64,000 nt of DNA from Pilimelia anulata (GTDB taxonomy: Bacteria > Actinomycetota > Actinomycetes > Mycobacteriales > Micromonosporaceae), in assembly GCF_014647895.1 (NCBI RefSeq), contig NZ_BMQB01000012.1, forward strand, positions 62,001-126,000. The letters run 5' to 3'. Positions 17,334-28,956 of the stretch are shown here, one piece after another; position 1 is the first letter of the stretch; each line of letters begins with the position of its first letter. A program made the translations under genes and the position numbers. The notes under the pieces were generated by a model. It was not told the origin of the DNA. It searched no databases and saw only the letters and a program-made list of their open reading frames with translations.

Positions 17334-17363
17334 TTGACCCCCGTTTCGGGCGGTGACTAGGCT
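17334..17363 (+). promoter_or_regulatory. Promoter for garA operon
   Basis: TTGACC (17334-17339), an 18-bp spacer and TAGGCT (17358-17363) give a good housekeeping-sigma promoter. It lies about 160 bp before the garA start, implying a substantial 5' leader. It separates garA transcription from gcvH. Confidence 0.6.
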
Positions 17364-17521
17364 CGCACAGTCGTTTGAGGTTCAGTATCCGAATTCGGTG
17401 GCCGCCCCACGCTAGGGTGGTCATCCAGGGGCCGGTCGCCCGCGCGTCGGGGTGGCCGCGCGCCTGCGGTGTGGCCTCCCCACACGCCCGCTCGACGCGC
17501 CGAATTCCGTGAGGTGGTCCG

Positions 17522-17959
17522 ATGACGCGCCCAGACGACGAGTTCCCCCCGCTCGACGTCACGTCCACGCTGAACCTCGGTTCGCTGGACGAGGTCCTCG
17601 ACGGCCCGGACGCCGACGTGGTCCCCGGGCGGATCGCGGGCAACCTGCCGCCCGGCATGGCCCTGCTGGTGGTCCGCCGCGGGCCCAACGCCGGTGCCCG
17701 GTTCCTGCTGGACCACGACGTCACCACCAGCGGCCGGCACCCGGACAGTGACATCTTCCTCGACGACGTCACGGTGTCCCGCCGGCACGCGGAGTTCCAC
17801 CGCGACCGCGGCTCGTTCACCGTCCGCGACGTGGGCAGCCTGAACGGCACGTACGTCAACCGGGAGCGGGTCGAGGCGGCCACCCTGGGCAACGGCGATG
17901 AGGTACAGATCGGCAAGTTCCGGCTGGTCTTCATCGCCGACCGGGAGGTCGGCCGCTAG
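17522..17959 (+). CDS. garA: FHA-domain metabolic regulator GarA/OdhI
   Basis: A 145-residue phosphorylation switch. The N-terminal DVTSTLNLG carries the two adjacent Thr-centred sites (xTxTx) phosphorylated by Ser/Thr kinases such as PknB/PknG. The FHA domain occupies residues 60-140, with SGRHPDSDIFLDDVTVSRRH and DVGSLNGTYVN. Unphosphorylated GarA inhibits 2-oxoglutarate dehydrogenase and glutamate dehydrogenase and activates glutamate synthase in mycobacteria. Its position equals Rv1827. The ATG follows GAGGTGG. Its stop overlaps the next start by one base. Confidence 0.95.
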   Translation: MTRPDDEFPPLDVTSTLNLGSLDEVLDGPDADVVPGRIAGNLPPGMALLVVRRGPNAGARFLLDHDVTTSGRHPDSDIFLDDVTVSRRHAEFHRDRGSFTVRDVGSLNGTYVNRERVEAATLGNGDEVQIGKFRLVFIADREVGR

Positions 17960-18681
17960 TGGCGTCGTCCGGGGCGGCGGAGGCGCGCCCCGACCCGCGA
18001 GCCTCCGCGCTGATGAGCATCGGCGAGGTGCTGGCGGCGCTGCGCGGGGACTTTCCCGACGCCACGATCTCGAAGCTGCGCTTCCTCGAGGCCGAGGGCC
18101 TGGTCGAGCCGCAGCGGTCCGCCTCCGGTTACCGCAAGTACACGCGCATCGATCTGGAGCGGCTGCGCTTCGTGCTCACCGCCCAGCGCGACCACTACCT
18201 GCCGCTGCGGGTGATCCGCGACCAGCTCGCCGCGCTGGACCGCGACGGCCCGCCGCCGATGGTCCGCCCGCGGATGGCGCTGGCCCCGGTCGACGCGCCG
18301 CCAGCCGAGCCGGACCGGGTCGACCGGGCGACGCTGCTGGCCCGGTCCGGGCTGCCCGACGCGGTGCTGCGCAAGCTGGAGGCCGACAACCTGGTGGCCG
18401 CCGGCCCCGGCGGCTGGTACGACGCGGACGCCCTGGCCGTGGCCACGGTGGTGGCCGAGCTGGCCCGGTTCGGGATCGAGCCGCGGCACCTGCGCGCGTA
18501 CCGGGCCGCCGCCGACCGCGAGGTCGGCCTCTACGCCCAGTTGGTCACGCCGCTGCTGCGCCAGGCCGACCCGGCCGCCCGGGCCAGGGCGGACGAGACG
18601 GTACGGGAGCTGCTCGCGCTGTCCGCGCGCCTGCACGGCGCGCTGGTACGGGCGGGGCTGCGGAGCACGCTGGGGCGATAG
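17959..18681 (+). CDS. MerR-family regulator, FtsR-like
   Basis: A 240-residue regulator. The N-terminal MerR domain runs from LMSIGEVLAALRGDFPDATI through ISKLRFLEAEGLVEPQRSA and GYRKYTRIDLERLRFVLTA. The C-terminal half (VDRATLLARSGLPDAVLRKL onward) lacks metal-binding Cys. The equivalent gene behind odhI in Corynebacterium glutamicum encodes FtsR, an activator of ftsZ, and M. tuberculosis has Rv1828 here. The GTG start overlaps the garA stop, so the two are cotranslated. A link between central-metabolism signalling and division follows from the family, not from this sequence. Confidence 0.9.
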   Translation: MASSGAAEARPDPRASALMSIGEVLAALRGDFPDATISKLRFLEAEGLVEPQRSASGYRKYTRIDLERLRFVLTAQRDHYLPLRVIRDQLAALDRDGPPPMVRPRMALAPVDAPPAEPDRVDRATLLARSGLPDAVLRKLEADNLVAAGPGGWYDADALAVATVVAELARFGIEPRHLRAYRAAADREVGLYAQLVTPLLRQADPAARARADETVRELLALSARLHGALVRAGLRSTLGR

Positions 18682-18813
18682 GGTGCGGGCGCCGGTGAGG
18701 GTGCACTGTCCGTCACGACGTGTACCGTGCAGAGAGGACACGCGCGACGCGGTCGTCGGGCCGGGCGACCGGTCCGTCGCCGGGTCGGGCCGGGCGGTTC
18801 GGGAGGAACTGCG

Positions 18814-19278
18814 GTGCGCGAGCTGAACGTCGTCGGGGTCCGGGTGGAACTCCCGAGCAACCAGCCGATCGTCCTGCTGCGGGAGGCGGACGGCGATCGT
18901 TACCTGCCGATCTGGATCGGCGCGGTGGAGGCGACCGCGATCGCGTACGAGCAGCAGGGCGTCAAGCCCGCCCGCCCGCTCACCCACGACCTGCTCCGCG
19001 ACATCCTCGCCGCCCTCAAGGCCCCGCTGCGCGCCGTGGAGATCATGGAGCTGAAGGACAACGTCTTCTACGCCGACCTGCTGCTCGGCGAGGACGTCCG
19101 CGTCTCGGCCCGCCCGTCCGACTCCATCGCCCTGGCCCTGCGGGTCGGCGCCCCCATCCGCTGCGCCGAGGAGGTGCTCGCCGAGGCGGGCATCGTGATC
19201 CCGGACGAGCAGGAGGACGAGGTGGAGAAGTTCCGCGAGTTCCTCGATCAAGTGAGCCCGGACGACTTCGCGAGCTGA
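18814..19278 (+). CDS. Bifunctional nuclease family protein (DUF151)
   Basis: A 154-residue cytosolic protein with a complete BFN domain (LPIWIGAVEATAIAYEQQG, RPLTHDLLRDIL, VEIMELKDNVFYADL, SARPSDSIALALRVGAPI). An acidic tail, PDEQEDEVEKFREFLDQV, follows. Plant and bacterial members have been reported to have RNase/DNase activity; the biological role in actinobacteria is unsettled. It corresponds to Rv1829. I place the start at the GTG at 18814 after GGGAGGAA. It sits between two MerR genes in a conserved order. Confidence 0.92.
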   Translation: MRELNVVGVRVELPSNQPIVLLREADGDRYLPIWIGAVEATAIAYEQQGVKPARPLTHDLLRDILAALKAPLRAVEIMELKDNVFYADLLLGEDVRVSARPSDSIALALRVGAPIRCAEEVLAEAGIVIPDEQEDEVEKFREFLDQVSPDDFAS

Positions 19279-19380
19279 CGCGCCGGGGCGGCACGCTCGC
19301 CTGCCCGCGGCGTGTCGCGGCGAAGCGTGCCCGCGGCCGGACCGGCTGCGCTATAGGGTGATGAGCGTTGGCAGCGCCAG

Positions 19381-19422
19381 GGGAGGTTGGCCGTCGCGGA
19401 CGGCCGGGGGAGGTTGGTCGTC
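19381..19422 (+). repeat. Duplicated ribosome-binding region before MerR gene
   Basis: GGGAGGTTGGCCGTC (19381-19395) and GGGAGGTTGGTCGTC (19408-19422) are 15-bp direct repeats with one mismatch. Each carries a GGGAGG Shine-Dalgarno sequence. The second leads directly into ATG 19423; the first precedes a TTG in the same frame. A TATAGG -10 candidate lies at 19352-19357. Confidence 0.6.
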
Positions 19423-19992
19423 ATGGACGAGCGAGTCCCACAACCGGAACCCCCGCCCGGCACCGGCACCGGCGAGCCCTGGACCGACGCCGACGGCAGC
19501 GTCGGGTACCGCGGTGTGACCGCCTGCCACGCGGTCGGGATCAGCTATCGCCAGCTCGACTACTGGGCCCGCACGGGGCTGGTCGTGCCGAGCGTCCGGG
19601 ACGCGTCCGGCTCGGGCACGCAGCGGCTGTACTCGTTCCGCGACCTGGTCGTCCTCAAGGTCGTCAAACGGCTGCTGGACGCCGGCGTCTCGTTGCAGAA
19701 CATCCGCCGGGCGATCGAGGCGCTGCGCTCCCGCGGGGTCGCCGACCTGGCCGGCATCACGCTCATCTCGGACGGCACGACGGTGTACGAGTGCCGCTCC
19801 GCCGAGGAGGTCGTCGACCTCCTGCAGGGCGGGCAGGGCGTGTTCGGCATCGCGATCGGCGGGGCGTTCAAGGAGATCCAGGGCTCGCTGTCGCACCTGC
19901 CGGCGGAGCCGGCGGCCGGCGTGGTGGAGCCGACGGTTCCGGCGCCCGCCGACGAGCTGGCCGCCCGCCGCGCCCGCCGCCGCGCCGGCTGA
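19423..19992 (+). CDS. MerR-family transcriptional regulator (Rv1830-like)
   Basis: A 189-residue regulator. The MerR helix-turn-helix lies at about residues 28-95 (VGYRGVTACHAVGISYRQLD, then YWARTGLVVPSVRDASGSG and YSFRDLVVLKVVKRLLDAGV). A conserved C-terminal region includes LRSRGVADLAGITLISDG and GQGVFGIAIGGAFKEIQGSL. It is the second MerR protein of the garA neighbourhood, like Rv1830. The ATG at 19423 is chosen for its GGGAGG spacing. The effector is unknown, and there is no Cys-based metal site. The duplicated leader upstream may matter for its expression. Confidence 0.9.
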   Translation: MDERVPQPEPPPGTGTGEPWTDADGSVGYRGVTACHAVGISYRQLDYWARTGLVVPSVRDASGSGTQRLYSFRDLVVLKVVKRLLDAGVSLQNIRRAIEALRSRGVADLAGITLISDGTTVYECRSAEEVVDLLQGGQGVFGIAIGGAFKEIQGSLSHLPAEPAAGVVEPTVPAPADELAARRARRRAG

Positions 19993-20167
19993 CGGGCGAT
20001 TCCTCCCGCCCGGACGGCGTCCGGGCGTTTCCCGACCGCGATTCCTCGGGGCATTCCTGCCGGCGCGACCGGTGCGGTTCGGCGGGGGTGTGCACCCGCT
20101 CGGCTCGCTTCGGATGGTGTCCGATTGGCCGGGTTCGCCGGTGGTGCGGGCGTGGCACGCTGGCTTG

Positions 20168-20875
20168 GTGCGCCTGCCGAACCGCTCCCCGCTCGCCGTC
20201 GGTCCGCCCCGCCGCCGGGGGCGGCTGCTGCGCTGGGTGCTGGCCGTCGGCGTCGCCGGCGCGCTGGCCGTGGCGGCCGCCGTGGGCGGTTCGGTGGCGT
20301 GGATCCGGCACGCCGCGGACGGGCGGGTGTACGACGCGGCGGCCGTACCGGCCGCGCCGGTCGCGCTGGTGCTGGGCGCGCAGGTGAACCCCGACGGGTC
20401 GCCGTCCGGCTTCCTCGCGGCCCGGCTGGCGGTGGCCGCTGACCTGTACGCCCGCGGCCGGGTCGGCGCCGTCCTGGTCTCCGGGGACCACGGGGGTTGG
20501 GCGTACGACGAGCCGGGCGCGATGGCTTGGTGGCTGACCTCGCGCGGGGTGCCGGCGGACCGGGTGGTGCAGGACCACGCGGGCTTCGACACCTACGACT
20601 CGTGCCAGCGGGCCAGCCGGGTGTTCGGGGTGCGCTCGGCGGTGGTGGTGACGCAGAGTTTCCACCTGGAGCGGGCGGTGGCGCTGTGCGCGCACGCCGG
20701 CATCGAGGCCACGGGCGTGGGGGACGACACGGCCCGGCAGTACCCGCGGCAGTGGCGCTGGGGGGCGATGCGCGAGTACGGCGCGGCGGTGAAGGCGGCC
20801 GCGGACGTCCTCTCCGGCCGCGACCCGATCTTCCTGGGCCCCCGCGAGACCGCCCTGAACCCCACGACCCCCTGA
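20168..20875 (+). CDS. SanA/YdcF family (DUF218) membrane protein
   Basis: A 235-residue protein. One N-terminal helix (LLRWVLAVGVAGALAVAAAV) anchors an extracytoplasmic DUF218 domain: VALVLGAQVNPDGSPSGFLA, VLVSGDHGG, GVPADRVVQDHAGFDTYDSC and VVTQSFHLERAVALC. SanA-like proteins affect envelope barrier function and vancomycin tolerance in enterobacteria; the enzymatic activity is unclear. The start is uncertain: I take the GTG at 20168, but an ATG at 20114 and the frame to 20072 are open, and none has a good ribosome-binding site. The Rv1831 position of the conserved block holds this unrelated gene. Confidence 0.8.
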   Translation: MRLPNRSPLAVGPPRRRGRLLRWVLAVGVAGALAVAAAVGGSVAWIRHAADGRVYDAAAVPAAPVALVLGAQVNPDGSPSGFLAARLAVAADLYARGRVGAVLVSGDHGGWAYDEPGAMAWWLTSRGVPADRVVQDHAGFDTYDSCQRASRVFGVRSAVVVTQSFHLERAVALCAHAGIEATGVGDDTARQYPRQWRWGAMREYGAAVKAAADVLSGRDPIFLGPRETALNPTTP

Positions 20876-21218
20876 CCCACCCGCTGTTCCGCCCCGGTCG
20901 GCCGCGGCCTACCCCACCCACCGGTGATTTATGGGGCCACGAACCCTTCGGGGGCGCCATGACGTCGCTGATCTCATGTTGACGCTCGTCCCGGGCCGGT
21001 GGTGGGTGGGTCAGTGGGTCAGGCGGTGGGGTTCGTCGGGTGGGAGAGGGAGGCGCCGATCACCCCTCCCTCGACGGTAGGCCGGTAGCGCAGCGTCAGC
21101 ACCACCACCCCGAAAAGGGGCCGATCCGGCGCGCCCGCGTAACCCTCCGCACATCCGCCCGTCAGTAGGTCGATGTCCGGCGGCGGCGCTGGTACCGTGT
21201 GCGGCAGCCGAGTACCCC
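20876..21218. other. Non-coding stretch before the riboswitch
   Basis: No convincing gene. A minus-strand frame ending near 21019 reads VVVLTLRYRPTVEGGVIG but has no start or family match. TACCGT at about 21193-21198 is a possible -10 for the riboswitch transcript. Confidence 0.4.
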
Positions 21219-21345
21219 GCGCGGGAGAGTCCGCGTCCCGGTCGGCCAGCCAGCCTGGCCGCCGATCCGGCGCCGAAGGGGCAATTCCTCCCCGGAACCT
21301 CTCAGGCACCCAGGACCGCTGCGGGGCATGGCTGTCTGGAGCGGC
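21219..21345 (+). promoter_or_regulatory. Glycine riboswitch upstream of gcvP
   Basis: The region has the glycine-aptamer consensus in order: GCGGGAGAGTCC (21221-21232), GCGCCGAAGGGGCAA (21269-21283), CTCTCAGGCACC (from about 21299) and GGCTGTCTGGAGCGG at the end. GGAGAG pairs with CTCTC to form P1, and GCCGAAGGGGCAA is the conserved core. A single full aptamer is visible with short flanking sequence that could be a ghost aptamer. It ends about 65 bp before the gcvP ATG. Glycine binding should switch gcvP on. Confidence 0.93.
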
Positions 21346-21410
21346 GTGCCCCCGGGTACGGGCGACAGGTGGGGAGGGAACGCATGCTTCCCTCGTCGCA
21401 GGAGTTTCCC

Positions 21411-24239
<2,829 letters not shown>

Positions 24240-24336
24240 GACGGCAGCCGCGCCGCGGGGCCGCCCTCGGGCCGGGTCCGCGGCCGGTGCCTCGCCGCCA
24301 CGCGCAGTGACCGGCGGGGCGGGGCGGCCGGGTCGG

Positions 24337-24537
24337 TCAGGCCGCGATAGCGTGCGGGGCGGGACCGCGGTGCGGGTCGATGATGCTGCCGTCCGGCAGC
24401 AGGTCGCCGGTGTCCTCGAAGAGGATCACTCCGTTGCACAGTAGGCTCCACCCCTGCTCAGGGTGGGCGGAGACGCACCGCGCGGCTTCCCGGTCGGGGG
24501 CCGCGGCGGTCGGGCAGGGTGGCTGATGCGTGCACAT
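24337..24537 (-). CDS. DUF5999 family protein
   Basis: A 66-residue protein with the conserved start MCTHQPPCPTAAAPDREAA and core HPEQGWSLLCNGVILFEDTG, then LLPDGSIIDPHR, an actinobacteria-only family of unknown function. The cysteines (CxxxxxxC near the N-terminus, another in LLCNG) might bind metal (inference). The ATG at 24537 has GGAGG upstream and fits the family start; the frame is open to a GTG at 24579. It is divergent from the PabB gene, and TCACGCGTGA at 24576-24585 is a perfect palindrome in the shared promoter region. Confidence 0.85.
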   Translation of the reverse strand: MCTHQPPCPTAAAPDREAARCVSAHPEQGWSLLCNGVILFEDTGDLLPDGSIIDPHRGPAPHAIAA

Positions 24538-24707
24538 CGATGCCTCCGGGGGTCCGGCGAGCTGGGTGGGCTCGGTCACGCGTGAGTGGAACTTGTGTAA
24601 TGCCTCACACGACGTGGCGTCACGCTAGCACTCCCGATCGATGCGTTGACCACCGCGGTTCCGCCGGTGCCCGGGATTTCGCTGAACGGTTGAGGTGGAT
24701 CGGTCCG

Positions 24708-26024
24708 TTGGTTGTCCTGACCCCGCATTGGTACCCGCCGCCGGCTGCTAACGGTGGTCGACTTCTCACCGAGCGGGAGCGGTTCGCGTGGCGGCGCGGC
24801 GACCCCGGTGACCCGCTCGCCCTGCTCGCCGACTTCCTCGCCGCGCACGGCCTACCGGCCCGGGAGGTGGCCCGACCCGGCGGCGGCCCGGGCGCCGCCG
24901 CGGGCGCGGCGGTGTACGTGTCCGCGGCCGCGAGCGCCGCCGCGATCGGCGCCCCGCCGGGCCCGCCCTCGCCCGCCCCGACCCTCCCGGACGTCGTCGC
25001 CATCGCCTACGCCGCCCCCGACCACCCCGCCCCGCCGCCGGCCGCCGGCCGGCTCCTCCCCGCCGCCGACCACCCGGCCGCCGCCCGCCGGCGGGCGGCC
25101 AGCGACCCCGCCGGGTGGCTGCCCGCCGCCGGCCCCACCGCCGCCGCCCCCGCCGGGTGGCTGCCCGCCGGCCCGCCGGCCGGACCCCGCTGGCGGGTGG
25201 GGGAGTGGCGGGCGAGCTGGACCGACGGGCAGCACGCCGACGCCGTCCGCCGACTGCGCGCCGCCATCGCCCGCGGCGACGTGTACCAGGCCAACCTCGT
25301 CGGCCACGCCCGCGCCCGCTACGCCGGCGACCCCGGCCCGGCGCTCGCCGCGGTCGCCGCGCTGCCCGGCGCCCGGTACGGCGGGGTGCTCGCCGGCGCC
25401 GGCTGGGCCATCGCCTGCGCCTCCCCGGAGACGCTGGTCGAGGTCCGCGGCGGCGTCGCCACCACCCGCCCGATCAAGGGCACCCGCCCGGCCACCCCCG
25501 CGGGCCGGGCCGAGCTGCTCGCCTCGGCCAAGGAGCGGGCCGAGCACATCATGATCGTCGACCTGGCCCGCAACGACCTCGCGCACGTCGCCCGCACCGG
25601 CGGGGTGGCCGTGGACACGCTGTACGCCGTCCGCCGGTGGTGCGACCTCTGGCAGGCGGAGTCGGTGGTCCGCGCGGACCTGGCCGACGGCGTCGACCTG
25701 CCGACGCTGCTGCGGGCGCTCGCGCCCGGCGGCTCGGTCACCGGGGCGCCGAAGCTGGCCGCGCTCGCGCAGATCGCCGACCTCGAACCGGTGGGGCGGG
25801 GGGCGAGCATGGGCGCGCTGGGCTGGGTCGGCCCCGACCACCTGGACCTGGGCCTGACGATCCGGACGGTCGCCGCCGACCCGGCCCACCTGCACGTGTG
25901 GGCCGGCGGCGGGATCACCTGGGGCAGCGAGCCGGCCGCCGAGGTCGCCGAGGCCGCCGCCAAGGCGGCCCCGCTGCGCGCCGCCCTCACCACCCCGACC
26001 GGCCCCACCCCGACCGGATCCTGA
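24708..26024 (+). CDS. pabB: Chorismate-binding enzyme, PabB/anthranilate synthase I-like
   Basis: About 438 residues. The C-terminal 260 residues are a chorismate-binding domain: RGDVYQANLVGHA, ASPETLVEV, TRPIKGTRPA, AEHIMIVDLARNDL, LAPGGSVTGAPKLAAL and WAGGGITWGSEPAAE. It would aminate chorismate to 4-amino-4-deoxychorismate for folate, with a glutaminase partner not seen here. The N-terminal lobe is degenerate, rich in Ala/Pro, and contains a repeat (AGWLPA twice). The start is uncertain: TTG 24708 has GAGGTGG at good spacing, and ATG 24600 is also in frame. Low N-terminal conservation leaves the substrate open. Confidence 0.8.
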   Translation: MVVLTPHWYPPPAANGGRLLTERERFAWRRGDPGDPLALLADFLAAHGLPAREVARPGGGPGAAAGAAVYVSAAASAAAIGAPPGPPSPAPTLPDVVAIAYAAPDHPAPPPAAGRLLPAADHPAAARRRAASDPAGWLPAAGPTAAAPAGWLPAGPPAGPRWRVGEWRASWTDGQHADAVRRLRAAIARGDVYQANLVGHARARYAGDPGPALAAVAALPGARYGGVLAGAGWAIACASPETLVEVRGGVATTRPIKGTRPATPAGRAELLASAKERAEHIMIVDLARNDLAHVARTGGVAVDTLYAVRRWCDLWQAESVVRADLADGVDLPTLLRALAPGGSVTGAPKLAALAQIADLEPVGRGASMGALGWVGPDHLDLGLTIRTVAADPAHLHVWAGGGITWGSEPAAEVAEAAAKAAPLRAALTTPTGPTPTGS

Positions 26025-26222
26025 GCGGCGACCCGGCCCGCCCGGGCCGCCGCCCTGACCCACCTGAGCGACGACCCGGGCCGCCGCGGCCGGGCCCGGC
26101 AGTGACCGCGCACCGCCGGCCGCCACCTGCCGCGCCGGACACTTGGCGTCCCGCCACCTGCCGCGTCGGCCACCGGGGCGGCCGGCGGCGAGCGCCGGCC
26201 GCCCACCCCGCCGGCCGGCGCG

Positions 26223-27404
26223 CTACAGCACCACCGTCGCCGGGTGCGGGTGGCGCAGGAAGTCGTGGTGGGAGATGTCCCACCCGTACGCCCCCGCGTT
26301 GCCGAACACCAGCACGTCCCCGACCCGCAGCCGCGCCACCGGCCGCGCCCGGCACAGCACGTCCCGCGGCGTGCACAGCTCGCCCACCACGTCCACCGCC
26401 GCGTCGCGCACCTCCGGCCGCTCCCACGGGTACGGCCACGCCGCCACCGGCAGCACCGCGCACGGGTGGTCGTACCCCCACGCCGCCGGCAGCCGGAAGT
26501 GGTGCGTACCGCCGCGCAGCACCGCGAACCACCGCCCGTGCACCCGCTTGAGGTCCAGCACCTCGGCGGCGTACCAGCCGGCGCCCGCGGCCAGGTACCG
26601 CCCCGGCTCCAGCACCAGCTCCACCCCGTCCGGCAGCGCCGCGTCGGCCTCGGCCAGCCCCTTGCCCAGCGCCGCCAGGTCCAGCTCCGCCCCGCCGGCG
26701 TGGTCCACCCCGAGCCCGCCGCCGACGTTCAGGTACGCCAGCGGCAGCCCGTGCGCCGCCGCGGCGCCCGCCGCCCACCGCGCCGTGTCCGCGATCCACG
26801 CCCCGTGCGCCGCCGCGTCCAGGCTGTTCGACACCGCGTGCACGTGCAGGCCGTCGATCCGCAGCCCCGGCGCCGGTACGGCCAGCGCCGCCGCCAGGTC
26901 CGCCTCGTCCAGCCCGAACGGCGTCGCCGCGCCGGCCATCACGTGACTGCCCACCGGCCCGGCCGCCGCCCGGTTGACCCGCAGCGCCACCGGCACCGGC
27001 CCGCCCCCGCGGGCCCGGGCCAGGTGGTCCAGCCGGCGCAGCTCGTGCACGCTCTCCACGTGCACCCGGGCGCCCGCGTCCACCGCCTCGGCCAGCGCCG
27101 CGTCGGTCTTGCCGGGCCCGCCGAACGCGATCCGCCGCACGCCCAGCGTCCGGGCCAGCAGCAGCTCCCCGCCGGAGGCCACCTCCAGCCCGTCCACCGC
27201 GTCGGCCAGCGCCTTGACCACCCGCGGGTCGCTGTTGGCCTTCATCGCGTACAGCAGCCGCGCCCGCGCCGGCAGCACCGCCCGCAGCCTCTCGGCGGCC
27301 GCGGCCAGGTCGGCCCGCCGGTACACGTACGCGCACACCGGCGCCGGCTGCGCGGCCAGCGCCGCGGCGACGTCAGCGGGGATGGGGGACGGTTCGGACA
27401 CCAC
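26223..27404 (-). CDS. Type III PLP-dependent decarboxylase (LysA/SbnH-like)
   Basis: A 393-residue fold-type III decarboxylase. The PLP Lys is in LLYAMKANSDPRVVKAL, the phosphate-binding region in LNVGGGLGVD, EPGRY supplies the ring-binding Glu region, and the C-terminal half has GELCTPRDVL and FGNAGAYGWDISHHDF. It is shorter than, and diverged from, true diaminopimelate decarboxylase. It is the last gene of an operon with two NIS synthetases, so it likely decarboxylates an amino acid or a citryl-amino acid intermediate, as SbnH does in staphyloferrin B synthesis (inference). The start overlaps the preceding gene by 32 bp; GTG at 27401 is an alternative. Confidence 0.88.
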   Translation of the reverse strand: MVSEPSPIPADVAAALAAQPAPVCAYVYRRADLAAAAERLRAVLPARARLLYAMKANSDPRVVKALADAVDGLEVASGGELLLARTLGVRRIAFGGPGKTDAALAEAVDAGARVHVESVHELRRLDHLARARGGGPVPVALRVNRAAAGPVGSHVMAGAATPFGLDEADLAAALAVPAPGLRIDGLHVHAVSNSLDAAAHGAWIADTARWAAGAAAAHGLPLAYLNVGGGLGVDHAGGAELDLAALGKGLAEADAALPDGVELVLEPGRYLAAGAGWYAAEVLDLKRVHGRWFAVLRGGTHHFRLPAAWGYDHPCAVLPVAAWPYPWERPEVRDAAVDVVGELCTPRDVLCRARPVARLRVGDVLVFGNAGAYGWDISHHDFLRHPHPATVVL

Positions 27405-28956
27405 GGCCTCCGGGGTGCTGGGACAGGGGATTGGGGACGGGAACGTACAGGTCGGCGCCGCCGGCCAGGCGCATCCGCACCAGCGCCTTGTGCGGCACCG
27501 TCGGCGCCACCCACGCCGCGTGGTCGGCGTCGCCGGCGGACAGCTCGTCCACCACCGCCCGCACCCGCGCCCACGCCGCGTCCCCGCCGAGCCCGTGCGT
27601 GTCGCCCAGCCGCCGGACCAGCTCCGCCAGGTGCGCCTGGAACGCCGTGTAGCACACCTTCGCCCGCAGTACGCGCACGTCGTCGGTGCCCACCACCGAG
27701 CCCGGGTGCAGGTCCAGCGCGTACCCGGCCGCCGCCAGCCGCGGCCGGTGCAGCCGCAGCCCCGCCAGGTCGCGGAAGATCATCCGGTACGGGTCGCCGT
27801 CGCGGAACGTCGGCAGGCAGTTCTGCAGGTGCGCCTCCAGCCCCACCCCGTACCGGGTGGCCAGCCGCAGCACCGGCGCCAGCAGCAGCCGCGCGTACGC
27901 CGTCAGGAACCCGCCCGCCGCCGCGGCCCCCGCCACCCGGTGCCGCACCCCGTACGCGTCCACCAGCCCGGCCAGCACCGGCCGCCCCGAGCCGTCCAGC
28001 GCCGGCAGCGCCGTCGCCGGCCACACCCGCTCGCCCGGCAGCAGCCGCCCGGCCAGCGGCTCCCGCACCACCACCGACGCCGCCCGCCCGTCGCCCAGCC
28101 CCGGCGCCGCCGCGCCCGCCGGCTCCGCCAGCACCAGCGCCCGCGCCCCCACCGGGTCGCCGTCCAGGATCTTGCCCAGCACCGCCGAGATCCGCGGCCC
28201 GTTCGCGGCGCTCGCCGGCGAGATCGTCCGCCGGGTCGAGGTGATCTGCACGTCCAGGGACAGCTTCAGGTACCGCGCCGGCCCGGCCAGCAGCAGCGTC
28301 CGGATCGCCAGCGTCGCCGTCGCCGGCAGCCGCCCGTCCAGCAGCCGCAGCCCGGCCACCGGCGCCCGGCGCAGCCGCTCCCACTGCCAGGCGTGCACCG
28401 GCTGCACCACGTGCCCGGCCGGCGCCGCCGGCACCGCCGGGTACGCCCCCCGCAGCAGCTCGCCCACGTCGTCGCCGGCGTGCGCCGCCCGCGGCACCGC
28501 CACGAACCCCACCGCCGTACCGGTGCCCTCCAGGTCGTGCGCCAGCACGTCCGCCACATCCCAGCCGAGCCGGGTACGCCCGCACGGGTGCAGGTTGTGC
28601 CCCTCGACGGCCAGCCGCTCCGCCGCCGCGACCGCCGCGTCCGGCCCGCTGCCGGCCCGGCCGCCCGGCCCGCGGGCGTACGCGATGGCCTGGTTCAGCA
28701 CCGCGTTCTCCAGCTCGGCCACCAGCCCCGCCGCCCCGGCCGGCAGCAGGTCGGCGAACGGCACGTCCGGCGCCGCGTGGAACGTCACGTGCCCGTACCC
28801 CGACCACCGCCCCGCCGCCCCGAACCGGCGCCGCGCGTCCCCCACGTCCTCCCGGCACAGCGCGGCCAGCAGCCGCCGCCGCACCGCGTCCGCCGCCCGC
28901 GGCCACGCCGCCGCCACGGCGTCGGCCAGCTCCGGCGCGTGCGCCGCCACCGTCAC
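27373..28956 (-). CDS. IucA/IucC family NIS siderophore synthetase (second)
   Basis: A 527-residue NRPS-independent siderophore synthetase. The signature AVEGHNLHPCGRTRLGWD is the NIS GH-x-x-HP-x-x-R/K-x-R-x-G motif, followed by QPVHAWQW, YLKLSLDVQITSTRRTIS and, in the C-terminal FhuF-like part, GVGLEAHLQNCLPTF and YRMIFRDLAG. It activates a carboxylate (typically citrate or a citryl half-product) with ATP and condenses it with an amine or alcohol. The GTG at 28956 overlaps the upstream NIS stop (GTGA). Which carboxyl is used cannot be read directly. Confidence 0.93.
   Translation of the reverse strand: MTVAAHAPELADAVAAAWPRAADAVRRRLLAALCREDVGDARRRFGAAGRWSGYGHVTFHAAPDVPFADLLPAGAAGLVAELENAVLNQAIAYARGPGGRAGSGPDAAVAAAERLAVEGHNLHPCGRTRLGWDVADVLAHDLEGTGTAVGFVAVPRAAHAGDDVGELLRGAYPAVPAAPAGHVVQPVHAWQWERLRRAPVAGLRLLDGRLPATATLAIRTLLLAGPARYLKLSLDVQITSTRRTISPASAANGPRISAVLGKILDGDPVGARALVLAEPAGAAAPGLGDGRAASVVVREPLAGRLLPGERVWPATALPALDGSGRPVLAGLVDAYGVRHRVAGAAAAGGFLTAYARLLLAPVLRLATRYGVGLEAHLQNCLPTFRDGDPYRMIFRDLAGLRLHRPRLAAAGYALDLHPGSVVGTDDVRVLRAKVCYTAFQAHLAELVRRLGDTHGLGGDAAWARVRAVVDELSAGDADHAAWVAPTVPHKALVRMRLAGGADLYVPVPNPLSQHPGGRGVRTVPHPR

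Noticed and set aside
21019..21309. Short minus-strand frame ending VVVLTLRYRPTVEGGVIG
   Set aside because: It overlaps the riboswitch on the other strand, with no ribosome-binding site or family match.
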